Assembly: GCF_003675325.1 (NCBI RefSeq)
Contig: NZ_CP033073.1
Span: 5,952,001 to 6,016,000 of the forward strand
DNA from: Streptomyces dangxiongensis
GTDB taxonomy: Bacteria; Actinomycetota; Actinomycetes; Streptomycetales; Streptomycetaceae
Direction: 5' to 3'
Length of the DNA stretch: 64,000 nucleotides
Part shown: piece after piece, positions 51,927 through 60,209 of the stretch
Layout: each line of letters begins with the position of its first letter
How positions within the stretch are numbered: the stretch's first letter is position 1
Program-made: the position numbers and the translations under genes
The notes under the pieces: model-generated
What the model was told of the DNA's origin: nothing
What the model saw: only the letters and a program-made list of their open reading frames with translations
Databases searched by the model: none

Positions 51927-52664
51927 ATGCAGACCGACGCCCTGCTCGACCGCTTCCTGCGCGACCTCGCGCCCCTGCGCCCCCTCGCCCTGTGGGCCCA
52001 CGGCTCCCTGGCCGGCGGGGACTACCAGGAGGGACGCAGCGACCTGGACCTCATCTCCGTACTCCCCGGGCCGTTGGGCATCGGGCGGATCCGGCAGGTG
52101 GCGCGCCTGCACCGCGAGCTGCGCGGCACACCGCTCGCCGTGAATCTCCATTGCAGCTATCTGACCCCGGCCACCCTGGACGGCCCCGGGCGCTCGCACC
52201 TCACCTGGGCGCACGACGGACTGCTGCGCCGTCCCGTCACCCCCGTCACCCGGCGCGAGCTGCACACCTTCGGCCGGGTGCTGTACGGGCAGGCACCGGC
52301 CGCGCTGCTGCCCGCGGTGCCGGACCGGCAGCTCACCGACTTCGTCGTGCGCGACCAGCGCGACTTCTGGCGGCCGGCGGTGGACCGGGCCCGGCGGTGG
52401 CAGCAGGACGTCTGGGTCGACCTGGGCCTGCTGACGTACGCCCGGGCCGGCGTCACTCTGCGCGAGGGGCGGCTGATCTCCAAGAAGGAGGCGCTCGGCG
52501 AGCTGTCCGGACTGGGTGCGCCCGCCGAGGTCGTCGAGGACATCGCCCGGCGGCGCTACGGCACCCCCGCCCCGCCGGACCCCGCCCGGCGGGCCCGCCG
52601 CGCTGAACTGACCCGTGCCTTCCTGGGCCCGGCGATCGACGCCCTCGTGGCCGCGCACGGGTGA
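51927..52664 (+). CDS. Nucleotidyltransferase-fold protein (AadA-like)
   Basis: 245 residues. The Pol-beta-type nucleotidyltransferase motif is visible near residue 23: LWAHGSLAGGDYQEGRSDLDLISVL, that is GS followed by DxD. A helical C-terminal half (VVRDQRDFWRPAVDRARRWQQDVWVDLGLLTYARAGVTLREGRLISKKEAL) resembles the AadA/ANT(9) C-terminal bundle. It could adenylylate a small molecule; resistance should not be assumed. A 12-bp palindrome GTACGGCCGTAC (51892-51903) lies just upstream. Probably cotranscribed with the amidohydrolase-like gene. Confidence 0.75.
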   Translation: MQTDALLDRFLRDLAPLRPLALWAHGSLAGGDYQEGRSDLDLISVLPGPLGIGRIRQVARLHRELRGTPLAVNLHCSYLTPATLDGPGRSHLTWAHDGLLRRPVTPVTRRELHTFGRVLYGQAPAALLPAVPDRQLTDFVVRDQRDFWRPAVDRARRWQQDVWVDLGLLTYARAGVTLREGRLISKKEALGELSGLGAPAEVVEDIARRRYGTPAPPDPARRARRAELTRAFLGPAIDALVAAHG

Positions 52665-52692
52665 GACGCCCTCGTCGCCGCGTGCGGGTGGG

Positions 52693-53703
52693 TCAGGCGC
52701 GGGAGGCGACCGTCACCTCGGCGGAGGGGCCCGGCAGGTCCGCGACGAGCGCGGGGCGTTCCCGCAGCGACAGCAGGACGCGCAGGACCCAGATCCACAT
52801 CACGGCGGAGCCCGCCATGTGCGCGGCGACCAGGGCCTCGGGGAGATGGGTGAAGTACTGGACGTACCCGAGGGCTCCCTGGCACAGCAGGACGACGAAC
52901 AGCTCCCGCGTCCGCGCCACCGGCTCCTTCGGGGCGTCCACCGCCTTCAGCACGAACCACAGCGCGAAGGTCAGCGTGACCACGATCCAGGCGAGCACCG
53001 CGTGCAGCTTGGCCACGTTCTCCCAGTCGATCGGGATGCGCTCGACCTCGCTGGAGTCACCGGCGTGCGGCCCGGCCCCGGTCACCACCGTGCCCACCGC
53101 GATGAGCAGCGCCGACGCGGCCACCAGGACCCACACGAGCTGCCGCACCGCCGCGCCGACCAGCGGACGCGGGGCCCCGTCGCCCTCCCGGGCGCGCTGC
53201 CACATCAGCGTGGCGACGGCGATCAGCGCCGAGGAGAGCAGGAAGTGCGCGGCGACCGTGTACGGGTTGAGGCCGACCAGCACCACGACGCCACCGAGCA
53301 CCGCGTTGCCCATGACCACCCAGAACTGCGCCCAGCCCAGCCGGGTCAGGGCGCGCCGCCACGGCTTCTGGGCACGGGCCGCGACGATGGCCCAGCCGAC
53401 GGCCGCGCACAGCACGTACGTCAGCATGCGGTTGCCGAACTCGACCACTCCGTGGAAGCCCATGGCCCGGGTGGTGGTCAGCGAGTCCTCGGTGCAGGTG
53501 GGCCACGTGGGGCAGCCCAGCCCGGAGCCGGTCAGGCGGACGGCGCCGCCGGTCACGACGATGACCACCGACATCACGAGCGCGGCGAGCGCCGCCCGCC
53601 GGACGGTCCGGGGATCCGGACTCCAGCGGTCGGCGATGAGGGCGAGCGGGTTGCGCAGGGCGGCCCGGGCGTCGGCGCGGTTCAGCTTTGGCACGCCCAC
53701 CAT
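52693..53703 (-). CDS. ctaA: Haem A synthase (COX15/CtaA)
   Basis: 336 residues, eight predicted helices. It oxidises the C8 methyl of haem O to give haem A. The first helix and loop read VVTGGAVRLTGSGLGCPTWPTC, the conserved Cys pair in the first extracellular loop, followed by GFHGVVEFGNRMLTYVLC with a haem-ligand His region. The second half has VAKLHAVLAWIVVTLTFALWF and THLPEALVAAHMAGSAVMW with the later conserved His residues. ATG 53703 (MVGVPKLNRADAR) is chosen; GTG 53694 is an alternative. Works with ctaB, which lies nearby on the opposite strand. Confidence 0.93.
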   Translation of the reverse strand: MVGVPKLNRADARAALRNPLALIADRWSPDPRTVRRAALAALVMSVVIVVTGGAVRLTGSGLGCPTWPTCTEDSLTTTRAMGFHGVVEFGNRMLTYVLCAAVGWAIVAARAQKPWRRALTRLGWAQFWVVMGNAVLGGVVVLVGLNPYTVAAHFLLSSALIAVATLMWQRAREGDGAPRPLVGAAVRQLVWVLVAASALLIAVGTVVTGAGPHAGDSSEVERIPIDWENVAKLHAVLAWIVVTLTFALWFVLKAVDAPKEPVARTRELFVVLLCQGALGYVQYFTHLPEALVAAHMAGSAVMWIWVLRVLLSLRERPALVADLPGPSAEVTVASRA

Positions 53704-53737
53704 CGTAGGCCGCCGCTTGTGCACGCGTTCACGAGGG

Positions 53738-54508
53738 TCACTCCCAGCGGAAGAATCTCCCGGCCGCGGCGAGCCCCGCCACCGCCCACACGGCGAGGAC
53801 GCCCAGGTCGCCCCACGGCATGCCGGCGCCGTGCTGGAGGACGTCGCGCAGCCCGTCGGACAGGGCGGAGATCGGCAGCAGGCCGAGCACCCGTTGTCCC
53901 GCCGCACCGAACTTCTCCAGCGGGACGATCACCCCGCCGCCCACGAGCAGCAGCAGGAAGACCAGGTTGGCGGCGGCCAGCGTGGCCTCCGCCTTCAGGG
54001 TGCCGGCCATCAGCAGGCCGAGGCCCGAGAACGCCGCCGTGCCCAGGAGCAGCAGCAGGAGCACCGCGAACGGGTTGCCGTGCGGGTGCCAGCCGAGGGC
54101 GAGGGCGATCGCCGTCAGCAGGATCACCTGGAGGACCTCCGTGACCAGCACCGACAGCGTCTTCGCGGTCATCAGGCCCCAGCGCGGCAGCGGGGAGGAG
54201 GCGAGCCGCTTCAGGACGCCGTAGCGGCGTTCGAAGCCCGTCGCGATGGCCTGGCCGGTGAACGCCGTGGACATCACGGCGAGCGCCAGGATGCCGGGGG
54301 CGAGGAAGTCGACGGCCTCGCCGGCGCCGGTGTCCACGATGTCGACCGAGCTGAAGAGCACGAGCAGCAGGGCCGGGATGACGACCGTCAGCAGCAACTG
54401 CTCGCCGTTGCGCAGCAGCATCTTCGTCTCCAGTGCCGCCTGCGCCGCGATCATGCGGGGGAGCGGGGCGGCCCCGGGGGCGGGGGTGTAGGTACCCGTG
54501 GTGGTCAC
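53738..54508 (-). CDS. ABC-2 type exporter permease
   Basis: 256 residues with six membrane helices of the ABC-2 family: LLLTVVIPALLLVLFSSVD, FLAPGILALAVMSTAFTGQAIATGFERRYGVLKRLASSPL (the conserved cytoplasmic coupling region), ILLTAIALALGW, LLLLLLGTAAFSGLGLLMAG, LAAANLVFLLLLVGGGVIVPL and GVLAVWAVAGLAAAGRFFRW. GTG 54508 overlaps the ATPase stop as GTGA. With the ATPase it forms a drug, lipid or polysaccharide exporter; cargo unknown. The pair lies next to ctaA, a frequent arrangement in actinobacteria. Confidence 0.9.
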   Translation of the reverse strand: MTTTGTYTPAPGAAPLPRMIAAQAALETKMLLRNGEQLLLTVVIPALLLVLFSSVDIVDTGAGEAVDFLAPGILALAVMSTAFTGQAIATGFERRYGVLKRLASSPLPRWGLMTAKTLSVLVTEVLQVILLTAIALALGWHPHGNPFAVLLLLLLGTAAFSGLGLLMAGTLKAEATLAAANLVFLLLLVGGGVIVPLEKFGAAGQRVLGLLPISALSDGLRDVLQHGAGMPWGDLGVLAVWAVAGLAAAGRFFRWE

Positions 54509-55428
54509 GCGCGCAGCTCCTTGCCGGTCAGCTCCAGGAAGACGTCCTCCAGCGTGTGCCGCTCCACCGAGATCCGGTCCGGCATCACCCCGTGCTGGGC
54601 GCACCAGGAGGTCACCGTGGCCAGCAGTTGCGGGTCGACCTTGCCGGTGACGCGGTAGCTGCCCGGGGTCAGCTCGGCGGCCGTGCAGTCGGCCGGGAGG
54701 GCCATGAGCAGGGAGGCGACGTCGAGGCCGGGGCGGCCGGTGAAGCGAAGGGTGTTCTCGGCGCCGCCCCTGCACAGCTCGTCGGGCGAGCCCTGGGCGA
54801 TGACCCGGCCGCCGTCGATGATCGCCACGTCGTCGGCGAGCTGTTCGGCCTCGTCCATGTGGTGCGTGGTGAGGATCACCGAGACGCCGTCGGCGCGCAG
54901 GTCCCGCACCAGGTCCCAGGTGGCGCGGCGGGCCTGCGGGTCGAGCCCGGCGGTCGGCTCGTCCAGGAAGACGAGTTCCGGGCGGCCCACGACGGCCATG
55001 GCGAGCGCGAGCCGCTGCTGCTGGCCGCCGGACAGCCGGCGGTAGCCGGTCCGGCCGCAGGAGCCGAGGCCGAGGCGCTCGATCAGGGCGTCGACGTCCA
55101 GCGGATGCGCGTGCAGCCGCGCGATGTGCCGCAGCATCTCGTCGGCGCGGGCGCCGGAGTAGACCCCGCCGGACTGGAGCATCACGCCGATGCGGGGCCG
55201 CAGCCGCGCGGACTGGCGCACCGGGTCGAGTCCGAGGACGCTCACCGTGCCGCCGTCCGGCTTCCGGTAGCCCTCGCAGGTCTCGACGGTCGTCGTCTTC
55301 CCCGCCCCGTTGGGGCCGAGTACGGCGGTCACGCCCGGCTGGGCCACCAGGTCGAGGCCGTTCACCGCGGTCTTCGTGCCGTACCGCTTCACCAGGGCCT
55401 GGACCTGGACCACGGGCTCACTTCGCAT
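54505..55428 (-). CDS. ABC-2 exporter ATP-binding protein (DrrA-like)
   Basis: 307 residues. Walker A GPNGAGKTT, Q-loop in IGVMLQSGGVYSGARADEML, signature RLSGGQQQRLALAMAVVG, Walker B ELVFLDEPTAGLDPQARRA and switch His ILTTHHMDEAEQLADDVAII. The C-terminal ~80 residues form the DrrA-type extension ending HTLEDVFLELTGKELRA. ATG 55428 (MRSEPVVQVQALVKRYG) is chosen over a long upstream frame that is the shadow of the next gene. First gene of the two-gene exporter operon. Confidence 0.92.
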   Translation of the reverse strand: MRSEPVVQVQALVKRYGTKTAVNGLDLVAQPGVTAVLGPNGAGKTTTVETCEGYRKPDGGTVSVLGLDPVRQSARLRPRIGVMLQSGGVYSGARADEMLRHIARLHAHPLDVDALIERLGLGSCGRTGYRRLSGGQQQRLALAMAVVGRPELVFLDEPTAGLDPQARRATWDLVRDLRADGVSVILTTHHMDEAEQLADDVAIIDGGRVIAQGSPDELCRGGAENTLRFTGRPGLDVASLLMALPADCTAAELTPGSYRVTGKVDPQLLATVTSWCAQHGVMPDRISVERHTLEDVFLELTGKELRA

Positions 55429-55459
55429 GAGTCCAGAGTCTAGGGAGAGCGCCGGCCGG

Positions 55460-56275
55460 TCAGGCGGCCGGGTGCGGGAACTCCTCCTCCCGGGGACGGT
55501 GCAGCGGCAGCCACCGCTCGGCGTAGGCCACGGCGTCCGCCACGGGGAACAGCCGTACGTCCGCCGCGCCCACCGTCCCGCGCACGACGGGCCGGTCCCG
55601 TTCGAAGTCGTGCCCCAGCTCGTCGAACCGGCCGGAGTCGATCGACACCTCGACCACGGTCTCCCAGCCGCCGCCGGGAGCGGGCCGGCCGATCTCCACG
55701 CGCGGTGCCGGTGTCCGGTACTCGGCCAGGTGGAAGGCGGTGCAGGAGTCGTAGCCCGCGCCGAGCAGCAGCACCCGGGCGCCCAGCTTCTCCAGCCGGG
55801 CCAGCGGGCTGCGCTCGCCCAGCCGGCAGTCGGGGGCATGGCCGTCGGTGACCTCCCGCGCGCGGCGGCCGACCGCCGCGAAGGAGGACTGCGGGTGGGC
55901 GCTGCGCAGGGCACCGGGCCAGGTCCGCACCGTCTCGGGGACGGCACCGATCCCGTACGTGGGCGTGGTCCGGGGGTCGTACGGGGGCATGGTGGCCCGG
56001 ATCCGGTCCCACCACTGTTCGGGTACCGGCGGCCTGCTCCACGACGCCGGGTCGGACACCTGGGTGGAGTGGGCGGGCACGACGAGCGTGCCGGAAGGGC
56101 CGAGGGCGTCGAGGATGCCCTGGACGACCGCGACGGCCCCTCCGTTGACCCAGCCCAGGGAACTCAGGGAGGAATGCGCGAGAAGGATCTCGCCGGTCCC
56201 GACACCGAGCAGCCGCAGGCCCGCGGCGACGGTGTCCCGGGTGACAAGAGGGCCGGTGGGAGGGGGTATGGGCAT
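55460..56275 (-). CDS. AAC(3)-family aminoglycoside N-acetyltransferase-like protein
   Basis: 271 residues of the antibiotic_NAT fold. Typical segments: LLAHSSLSSLGWVNGGAVAVVQGILDALGPSGTLVVPAHS, TYGIGAVPETVRTWPGALRSAHPQSSFAAVG, and LLLGAGYDSCTAFHLAEY, which in this family shape the acetyl-CoA and substrate pockets. Chromosomal members are common in Streptomyces and many have no known resistance role, so the substrate is left open. ATG 56275 (MPIPPPTGPLVTR) is preceded by GAC CATGCC without a strong Shine-Dalgarno; the frame could extend 11 codons. It diverges from sufR, sharing a 183-bp region that has an iron box. Confidence 0.85.
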   Translation of the reverse strand: MPIPPPTGPLVTRDTVAAGLRLLGVGTGEILLAHSSLSSLGWVNGGAVAVVQGILDALGPSGTLVVPAHSTQVSDPASWSRPPVPEQWWDRIRATMPPYDPRTTPTYGIGAVPETVRTWPGALRSAHPQSSFAAVGRRAREVTDGHAPDCRLGERSPLARLEKLGARVLLLGAGYDSCTAFHLAEYRTPAPRVEIGRPAPGGGWETVVEVSIDSGRFDELGHDFERDRPVVRGTVGAADVRLFPVADAVAYAERWLPLHRPREEEFPHPAA

Positions 56276-56367
56276 GGTCCGGGAGTCTTCCCGACGGGGC
56301 GGTCCCACGCCACCTCTTTGATCGGCGGGCCCGCCCCGGATGATCGATCAGAGATCGTTTCCGCAGG

Positions 56368-56386
56368 TCACATTAGGTTCACCTAA
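56368..56386. promoter_or_regulatory. DmdR1/IdeR-type iron box between the acetyltransferase and sufR
   Basis: TCACATTAGGTTCACCTAA matches the published Streptomyces iron box TTAGGTTAGGCTCACCTAA at 15 of 19 positions, and the right half at nearly all. It lies 73-91 bp upstream of the sufR start and 93 bp from the acetyltransferase start, so Fe2+-DmdR1 could control either gene. Counted by eye. Confidence 0.6.
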
Positions 56387-56422
56387 GTGACGCAGGGCAC
56401 CGCCCGGTGATCCGGACGCCGC

Positions 56423-56459
56423 TTGTCAGGCTCCGAGGAATTACGCAACAATGGCGTTG
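56423..56459 (+). promoter_or_regulatory. sufR promoter with SufR operator CAAC-N6-GTTG
   Basis: CAAC (56446-56449), six bases, GTTG (56456-56459) is exactly the operator I recall being described for SufR of S. avermitilis. TTGTCA at 56423-56428 and AACAAT at 56447-56452 (18-bp spacer) make a plausible promoter whose start would fall at about 56459, the first base of the GTG codon. The operator then covers the -10 and start site, and the transcript would be leaderless. Confidence 0.7.
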
Positions 56460-57193
56460 TGAAAAACGTCGGCGAGGCTCGGGAGACCCCGGTGGGGACC
56501 CCGCAGGAGGAGCTAGCGACCGGTGAGCGCTCGACGCGCAACCGGGTCGCGCGGTCCATCCTGGACCACGGGCCGTCGACCGTCGCGGAACTCGCCGGCC
56601 GGCTGGGACTGACCCAGGCGGCCGTACGGCGTCACCTGGACGCGCTGGTGGCCGACGACGTCGTGGAGGCGCGCGAACAGCGGGTCTACGGCGCGCGCAC
56701 GCGCGGCCGGCCCGCCAAGGTCTTCGCGCTCACCGACTGCGGCCGGGACGCCTTCGACCAGTCCTACGACAAGCTCGCCGTGGACGCGCTCCGCTGGATC
56801 GCCGAGCAGGGGGGCGGCGCCGAGGCGGTCGCCGCCTTCGCCCGCGCCCGGATCACCGCGCAGGCGAGCGCGTACCGCAAGGCGATCGAGGCCGCCGGCC
56901 CCGACAAGCGCGCCGAAGCGCTCGCCAGGGCCCTGAGCGCCGACGGGTACGCTGCCACGGCGCGCAGCGCACCGGTCGGCGAGCAGCTCTGCCAGCACCA
57001 CTGCCCGGTCGCCCACGTCGCGGAGCAGTTCCCGCAGCTCTGCGAGGCGGAGACCGAGGTCTTCGCGGAGCTGCTGGGCACCCACGTCCAGCGACTGGCG
57101 ACCATCGCCCACGGCGACGGCGTCTGCACGACGTTCATCCCCGAGATTTCCACTGACGCACCTGCAAGCACGGCCGGGAGGAACCCCGCATGA
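56459..57193 (+). CDS. sufR: SufR, Fe-S cluster-sensing repressor of the suf operon
   Basis: 244 residues. Winged helix in the N-terminal part ([43 protein letters not shown], then [20 protein letters not shown]). The C-terminal part has Cys178, Cys182 ([11 protein letters not shown]) and Cys195 (QLCEAE), the expected [4Fe-4S] ligands, and Cys223. Holo-SufR represses suf when Fe-S supply is adequate. GTG 56459 fits a leaderless start; 12 more in-frame codons exist upstream but would cross the operator. The stop overlaps sufB as ATGA. First gene of an eight-gene operon. Confidence 0.95.
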   Translation: MKNVGEARETPVGTPQEELATGERSTRNRVARSILDHGPSTVAELAGRLGLTQAAVRRHLDALVADDVVEAREQRVYGARTRGRPAKVFALTDCGRDAFDQSYDKLAVDALRWIAEQGGGAEAVAAFARARITAQASAYRKAIEAAGPDKRAEALARALSADGYAATARSAPVGEQLCQHHCPVAHVAEQFPQLCEAETEVFAELLGTHVQRLATIAHGDGVCTTFIPEISTDAPASTAGRNPA

Positions 57194-58611
57194 CTCTCCC
57201 CACGGAGACTGCTCACCCCGAACTCGAGGGCCTGGGCAAGTACGAATACGGCTGGGCCGACTCCGACGTGGCCGGTGCCTCCGCCAGGCGTGGCCTGAAC
57301 GAGGACGTCGTCCGTGACATCTCGGGCAAGAAGTCCGAGCCGGAGTGGATGACGAAGCTGCGCCTGAAGGGCCTGAAGCTCTTCGAGAAGAAGCCCATGC
57401 CCAACTGGGGCTCGGACCTCTCGGGCATCGACTTCGACAACATCAAGTACTTCGTGCGCTCCACGGAGAAGCAGGCGGAGTCCTGGGAGGACCTGCCCGA
57501 GGACATCAAGAACACCTACGACAAGCTGGGCATCCCGGAGGCCGAGAAGCAGCGCCTCGTCGCCGGTGTCGCCGCCCAGTACGAGTCGGAGGTCGTCTAC
57601 CACCAGATCCGCGAGGACCTGGAGGAGCAGGGCGTCATCTTCCTCGACACCGACACCGCCCTGAAGGAGCACCCCGAGCTCTTCAAGGAGTACTTCGGCA
57701 CGGTCATCCCGGTCGGCGACAACAAGTTCGCGTCGCTGAACAGCGCGGTGTGGTCCGGCGGCTCCTTCATCTACGTGCCGAAGGGCGTGCACGTCGAGAT
57801 CCCGCTCCAGGCCTACTTCCGCATCAACACGGAGAACATGGGCCAGTTCGAGCGGACCCTGATCATCGTCGACGAGGGTGCCTACGTGCACTACGTCGAG
57901 GGCTGTACGGCCCCGATCTACAAGTCGGACTCGCTGCACAGCGCGGTCGTCGAGATCATCGTCAAGAAGAACGCCCGCTGCCGCTACACGACCATCCAGA
58001 ACTGGTCGAACAACGTCTACAACCTGGTCACCAAGCGCGCCGTGGCCTACGAGGGCGCGACCATGGAGTGGGTCGACGGCAACATCGGCTCCAAGGTGAC
58101 GATGAAGTACCCGGCGGTCTACCTGATGGGCGAGCACGCCAAGGGCGAGACCCTCTCCATCGCCTTCGCGGGCGAGGGCCAGCACCAGGACGCCGGCGCA
58201 AAGATGGTCCACATGGCGCCGAACACGTCGTCCAACATCGTCTCCAAGTCCGTGGCGCGCGGCGGCGGCCGTACGTCGTACCGCGGCCTGATCGAGATCG
58301 GCGAGGGCGCCTCGGGCTCCAAGTCGAACGTGCTGTGCGACGCGCTGCTGGTGGACACCATCTCCCGGTCGGACACGTACCCGTACGTCGACGTCCGCGA
58401 GGACGACGTGTCCATGGGCCACGAGGCCACCGTCTCCAAGGTCTCCGACGACCAGCTCTTCTACCTGATGAGCCGCGGCCTCTCCGAGGACGAGGCCATG
58501 GCGATGATCGTGCGCGGCTTCGTCGAGCCGATCGCCAAAGAGCTGCCCATGGAGTACGCGCTGGAGCTGAACCGGCTGATCGAGCTTCAGATGGAAGGCG
58601 CGGTCGGCTGA
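57190..58611 (+). CDS. sufB: SufB, Fe-S cluster scaffold subunit
   Basis: 473 residues. Central scaffold of the SufBCD complex on which clusters are built. The N-terminal helical part ([43 protein letters not shown]) precedes the right-handed beta-helix with [36 protein letters not shown], then [25 protein letters not shown] (conserved Cys) and AHKMVH-type segment [31 protein letters not shown]. The C-terminal SufC-binding helices end [42 protein letters not shown] overlaps the sufR stop. Confidence 0.97.
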   Translation: MTLPTETAHPELEGLGKYEYGWADSDVAGASARRGLNEDVVRDISGKKSEPEWMTKLRLKGLKLFEKKPMPNWGSDLSGIDFDNIKYFVRSTEKQAESWEDLPEDIKNTYDKLGIPEAEKQRLVAGVAAQYESEVVYHQIREDLEEQGVIFLDTDTALKEHPELFKEYFGTVIPVGDNKFASLNSAVWSGGSFIYVPKGVHVEIPLQAYFRINTENMGQFERTLIIVDEGAYVHYVEGCTAPIYKSDSLHSAVVEIIVKKNARCRYTTIQNWSNNVYNLVTKRAVAYEGATMEWVDGNIGSKVTMKYPAVYLMGEHAKGETLSIAFAGEGQHQDAGAKMVHMAPNTSSNIVSKSVARGGGRTSYRGLIEIGEGASGSKSNVLCDALLVDTISRSDTYPYVDVREDDVSMGHEATVSKVSDDQLFYLMSRGLSEDEAMAMIVRGFVEPIAKELPMEYALELNRLIELQMEGAVG

Positions 58612-58665
58612 CCCGCCCCATCACCGGCAGACGTCTCACTCAGAAAGAGAGCACTACGACAGCCC

Positions 58666-58791
58666 ATGGCTGAGGCCCAGAACTCCCCCACTCTCGGCTC
58701 CGCTCGAGAGCGGGGGGACCCCCGCCGGCGGGTTCCACCACCGCCGGCTCGATCGCGGTCGCCGCGGAGTCGACCGTCGTCTCGCGCATGA
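58666..58791 (+). CDS. 41-codon leader ORF: displaced original start of sufD
   Basis: ATG 58666, 54 bp after sufB and behind AAAGAGAG, begins MAEAQN, the N-terminus I would expect for sufD, but then enters a palindromic insert (58684-58718) and continues out of frame to a TGA at 58789-58791. That TGA overlaps the ATG at 58788 from which the rest of sufD reads, as ATGA. From 58725 the +frame of sufD is already present (PAGSTTAGSIAVAAESTVVSR before the ATG) but has no start codon. I infer that ribosomes starting here may re-initiate at 58788. The leader peptide itself probably has no function. Confidence 0.6.
   Translation: MAEAQNSPTLGSARERGDPRRRVPPPPARSRSPRSRPSSRA
58684..58718. repeat. Palindromic repeat element inserted in the 5' end of sufD
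   Basis: TCCCCCACTCTCG (58684-58696) pairs with CGAGAGCGGGGGGA (58705-58718) across GCTCCGCT, with one A-C mismatch and one extra G. The string resembles a short dispersed palindrome common in Streptomyces intergenic regions. Its net insertion of about 38-41 bp is not a multiple of three and shifts the reading frame. No second copy was seen in this window. Confidence 0.65.
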
Positions 58792-59888
58792 GCGCGCCCC
58801 CGTCCTTCGACGTGACGGACTTCCCGGTCCCGCACGGCCGCGAGGAGGAGTGGCGGTTCACCCCGCTGGAGCGGCTGCGCGGACTGCACGACGGCACCGC
58901 CGTCCCGAACGGCGACGGCCTGAAGGTCGACGTCCGGGCCCCCGAGGGCGTCACCGTCGAGACCGTCGGCCGTGACGACGCGCGGATCGGCAGGGCGGGC
59001 ACCCCGGTCGACCGGATCGCCGCGCAGGCGTACTCCGCGTTCGAGAAGGCCTCGGTCGTGACCGTCCCGAAGGACACCGTCCTCACCGAGCCGATCCGCA
59101 TCGCGGTCCACGGCCGGGGCGGCACCGCCTTCGCCCACCAGGTGATCGAGCTGGGCGCCTTCGCCGAGGCCGTCGTGGTGATCGACCACACCGGTGACGC
59201 GGTGCTCGCCGCCAACGTCGACTACGTCCTTGGCGACGGCGCCAAGCTGACCGTGGTCAGCGTCCAGGACTGGGACGACAAGGCCGTCCACGTCGCCCAG
59301 CACAACACGCTGATCGGCCGCGACGCCTCCTACAAGTCCGTGGTCCTCACCTTCGGCGGCGACGTCGTCCGCCTGCACCCGCGCGTGGCGTACGCCGGCC
59401 CCGGCGGCGAGGCCGAGCTGTTCGGCCTGTACTTCACCGACGCCGGACAGCACCAGGAGCACCGCCTGCTGGTCACCCACAACGCCCCCCACTGCAAGTC
59501 GAACGTCGTCTACAAGGGCGCGCTCCAGGGTGAGAACGCGCACGCGGTCTGGATCGGTGACGTGCTCATCGAGGCCAGCGCCGAGGGCACGGACACCTAC
59601 GAGATGAACCGCAACCTGGTCCTCACGGACGGCGCGCGCGTCGACTCGGTGCCGAACCTGGAGATCGAGACCGGCGAGATCATCGGTGCCGGCCATGCCT
59701 CCGCCACCGGCCGCTTCGACGACGAGCAGCTCTTCTACCTGATGGCCCGCGGCATCCCGGAGCACGAGGCGCGTCGCCTGGTGGTCCGCGGCTTCTTCGC
59801 CGAGCTGATCCAGCAGATCGGTGTCCCCGACATCGAGGAGCGCCTGCTCGCCAGGATCGAGGACGAGCTGGAGGCTTCGGTCGCATGA
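58788..59888 (+). CDS. sufD: SufD, Fe-S cluster scaffold subunit (5' end altered)
   Basis: 366 residues from ATG 58788. Paralogue of SufB that completes the SufBC2D complex and helps iron entry. It starts MSAPPSFDVTDFPVPHGREEEWRFTPLERLRGL, the conserved opening of actinobacterial SufD, and contains the beta-helix (VVLTFGGDVVRLHPRVAYAGPGGEAELFGLYFTDAGQHQEHRLLVTHNAPHCKSNVVYKGAL) and the SufC-contact end DDEQLFYLMARGIPEHEARRLVVRGFFAELIQQI. There is no ribosome-binding site at 58788; translation likely depends on the overlapping leader ORF. About 27 N-terminal residues normally upstream are out of frame but are not part of the structured core. Confidence 0.9.
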   Translation: MSAPPSFDVTDFPVPHGREEEWRFTPLERLRGLHDGTAVPNGDGLKVDVRAPEGVTVETVGRDDARIGRAGTPVDRIAAQAYSAFEKASVVTVPKDTVLTEPIRIAVHGRGGTAFAHQVIELGAFAEAVVVIDHTGDAVLAANVDYVLGDGAKLTVVSVQDWDDKAVHVAQHNTLIGRDASYKSVVLTFGGDVVRLHPRVAYAGPGGEAELFGLYFTDAGQHQEHRLLVTHNAPHCKSNVVYKGALQGENAHAVWIGDVLIEASAEGTDTYEMNRNLVLTDGARVDSVPNLEIETGEIIGAGHASATGRFDDEQLFYLMARGIPEHEARRLVVRGFFAELIQQIGVPDIEERLLARIEDELEASVA

Positions 59889-60202
59889 CCTTCGTACGCG
59901 TCTGCGGGCTGGGCGAACTGGCCGAGGACACCCCCAAGCGCGTGGAGATCGACAGCACGCCGGTCTCGGTCGTCAGGACCGGGGGCGAGGTGTTCGCCAT
60001 CCACGACATCTGCTCCCACGCGAACGTCTCCCTCTCCGAGGGGGAGGTGGAGGATTGTCAGATCGAGTGCTGGCTGCACGGCTCCGCCTTCGACCTGCGC
60101 ACCGGCAAGCCGTCCGGCCTCCCCGCGACGCGCCCCGTCCCCGTATACCCCGTAAAGATCGAAGGGGACGACGTTCTCGTCTCCCTCTCCCAGGAGTCCT
60201 GA
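59885..60202 (+). CDS. Rieske-type [2Fe-2S] ferredoxin of the suf operon
   Basis: 105 residues, cytoplasmic. Rieske fold with cluster ligands in ICSHANVSLSEGEV (Cys-x-His) and IECWLHGSAFDLRTGKP (Cys-x2-His). The lack of the extra disulphide Cys marks it as a bacterial-dioxygenase-type, low-potential ferredoxin. It is encoded between sufD and sufC, overlapping sufD as ATGA and 7 bp before sufC, so it is expected to supply electrons or serve cluster assembly. This position is common in actinobacterial suf operons. Confidence 0.92.
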   Translation: MTFVRVCGLGELAEDTPKRVEIDSTPVSVVRTGGEVFAIHDICSHANVSLSEGEVEDCQIECWLHGSAFDLRTGKPSGLPATRPVPVYPVKIEGDDVLVSLSQES

Positions 60203-60209
60203 GGCACCC

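Noticed and set aside
51927..52664. Aminoglycoside adenylyltransferase resistance gene
   Set aside because: The nucleotidyltransferase motif is general, and there is no resistance context; function left open.
55460..56275. Aminoglycoside resistance determinant
   Set aside because: Chromosomal AAC(3)-like proteins are frequent in Streptomyces without shown resistance; only family membership is claimed.
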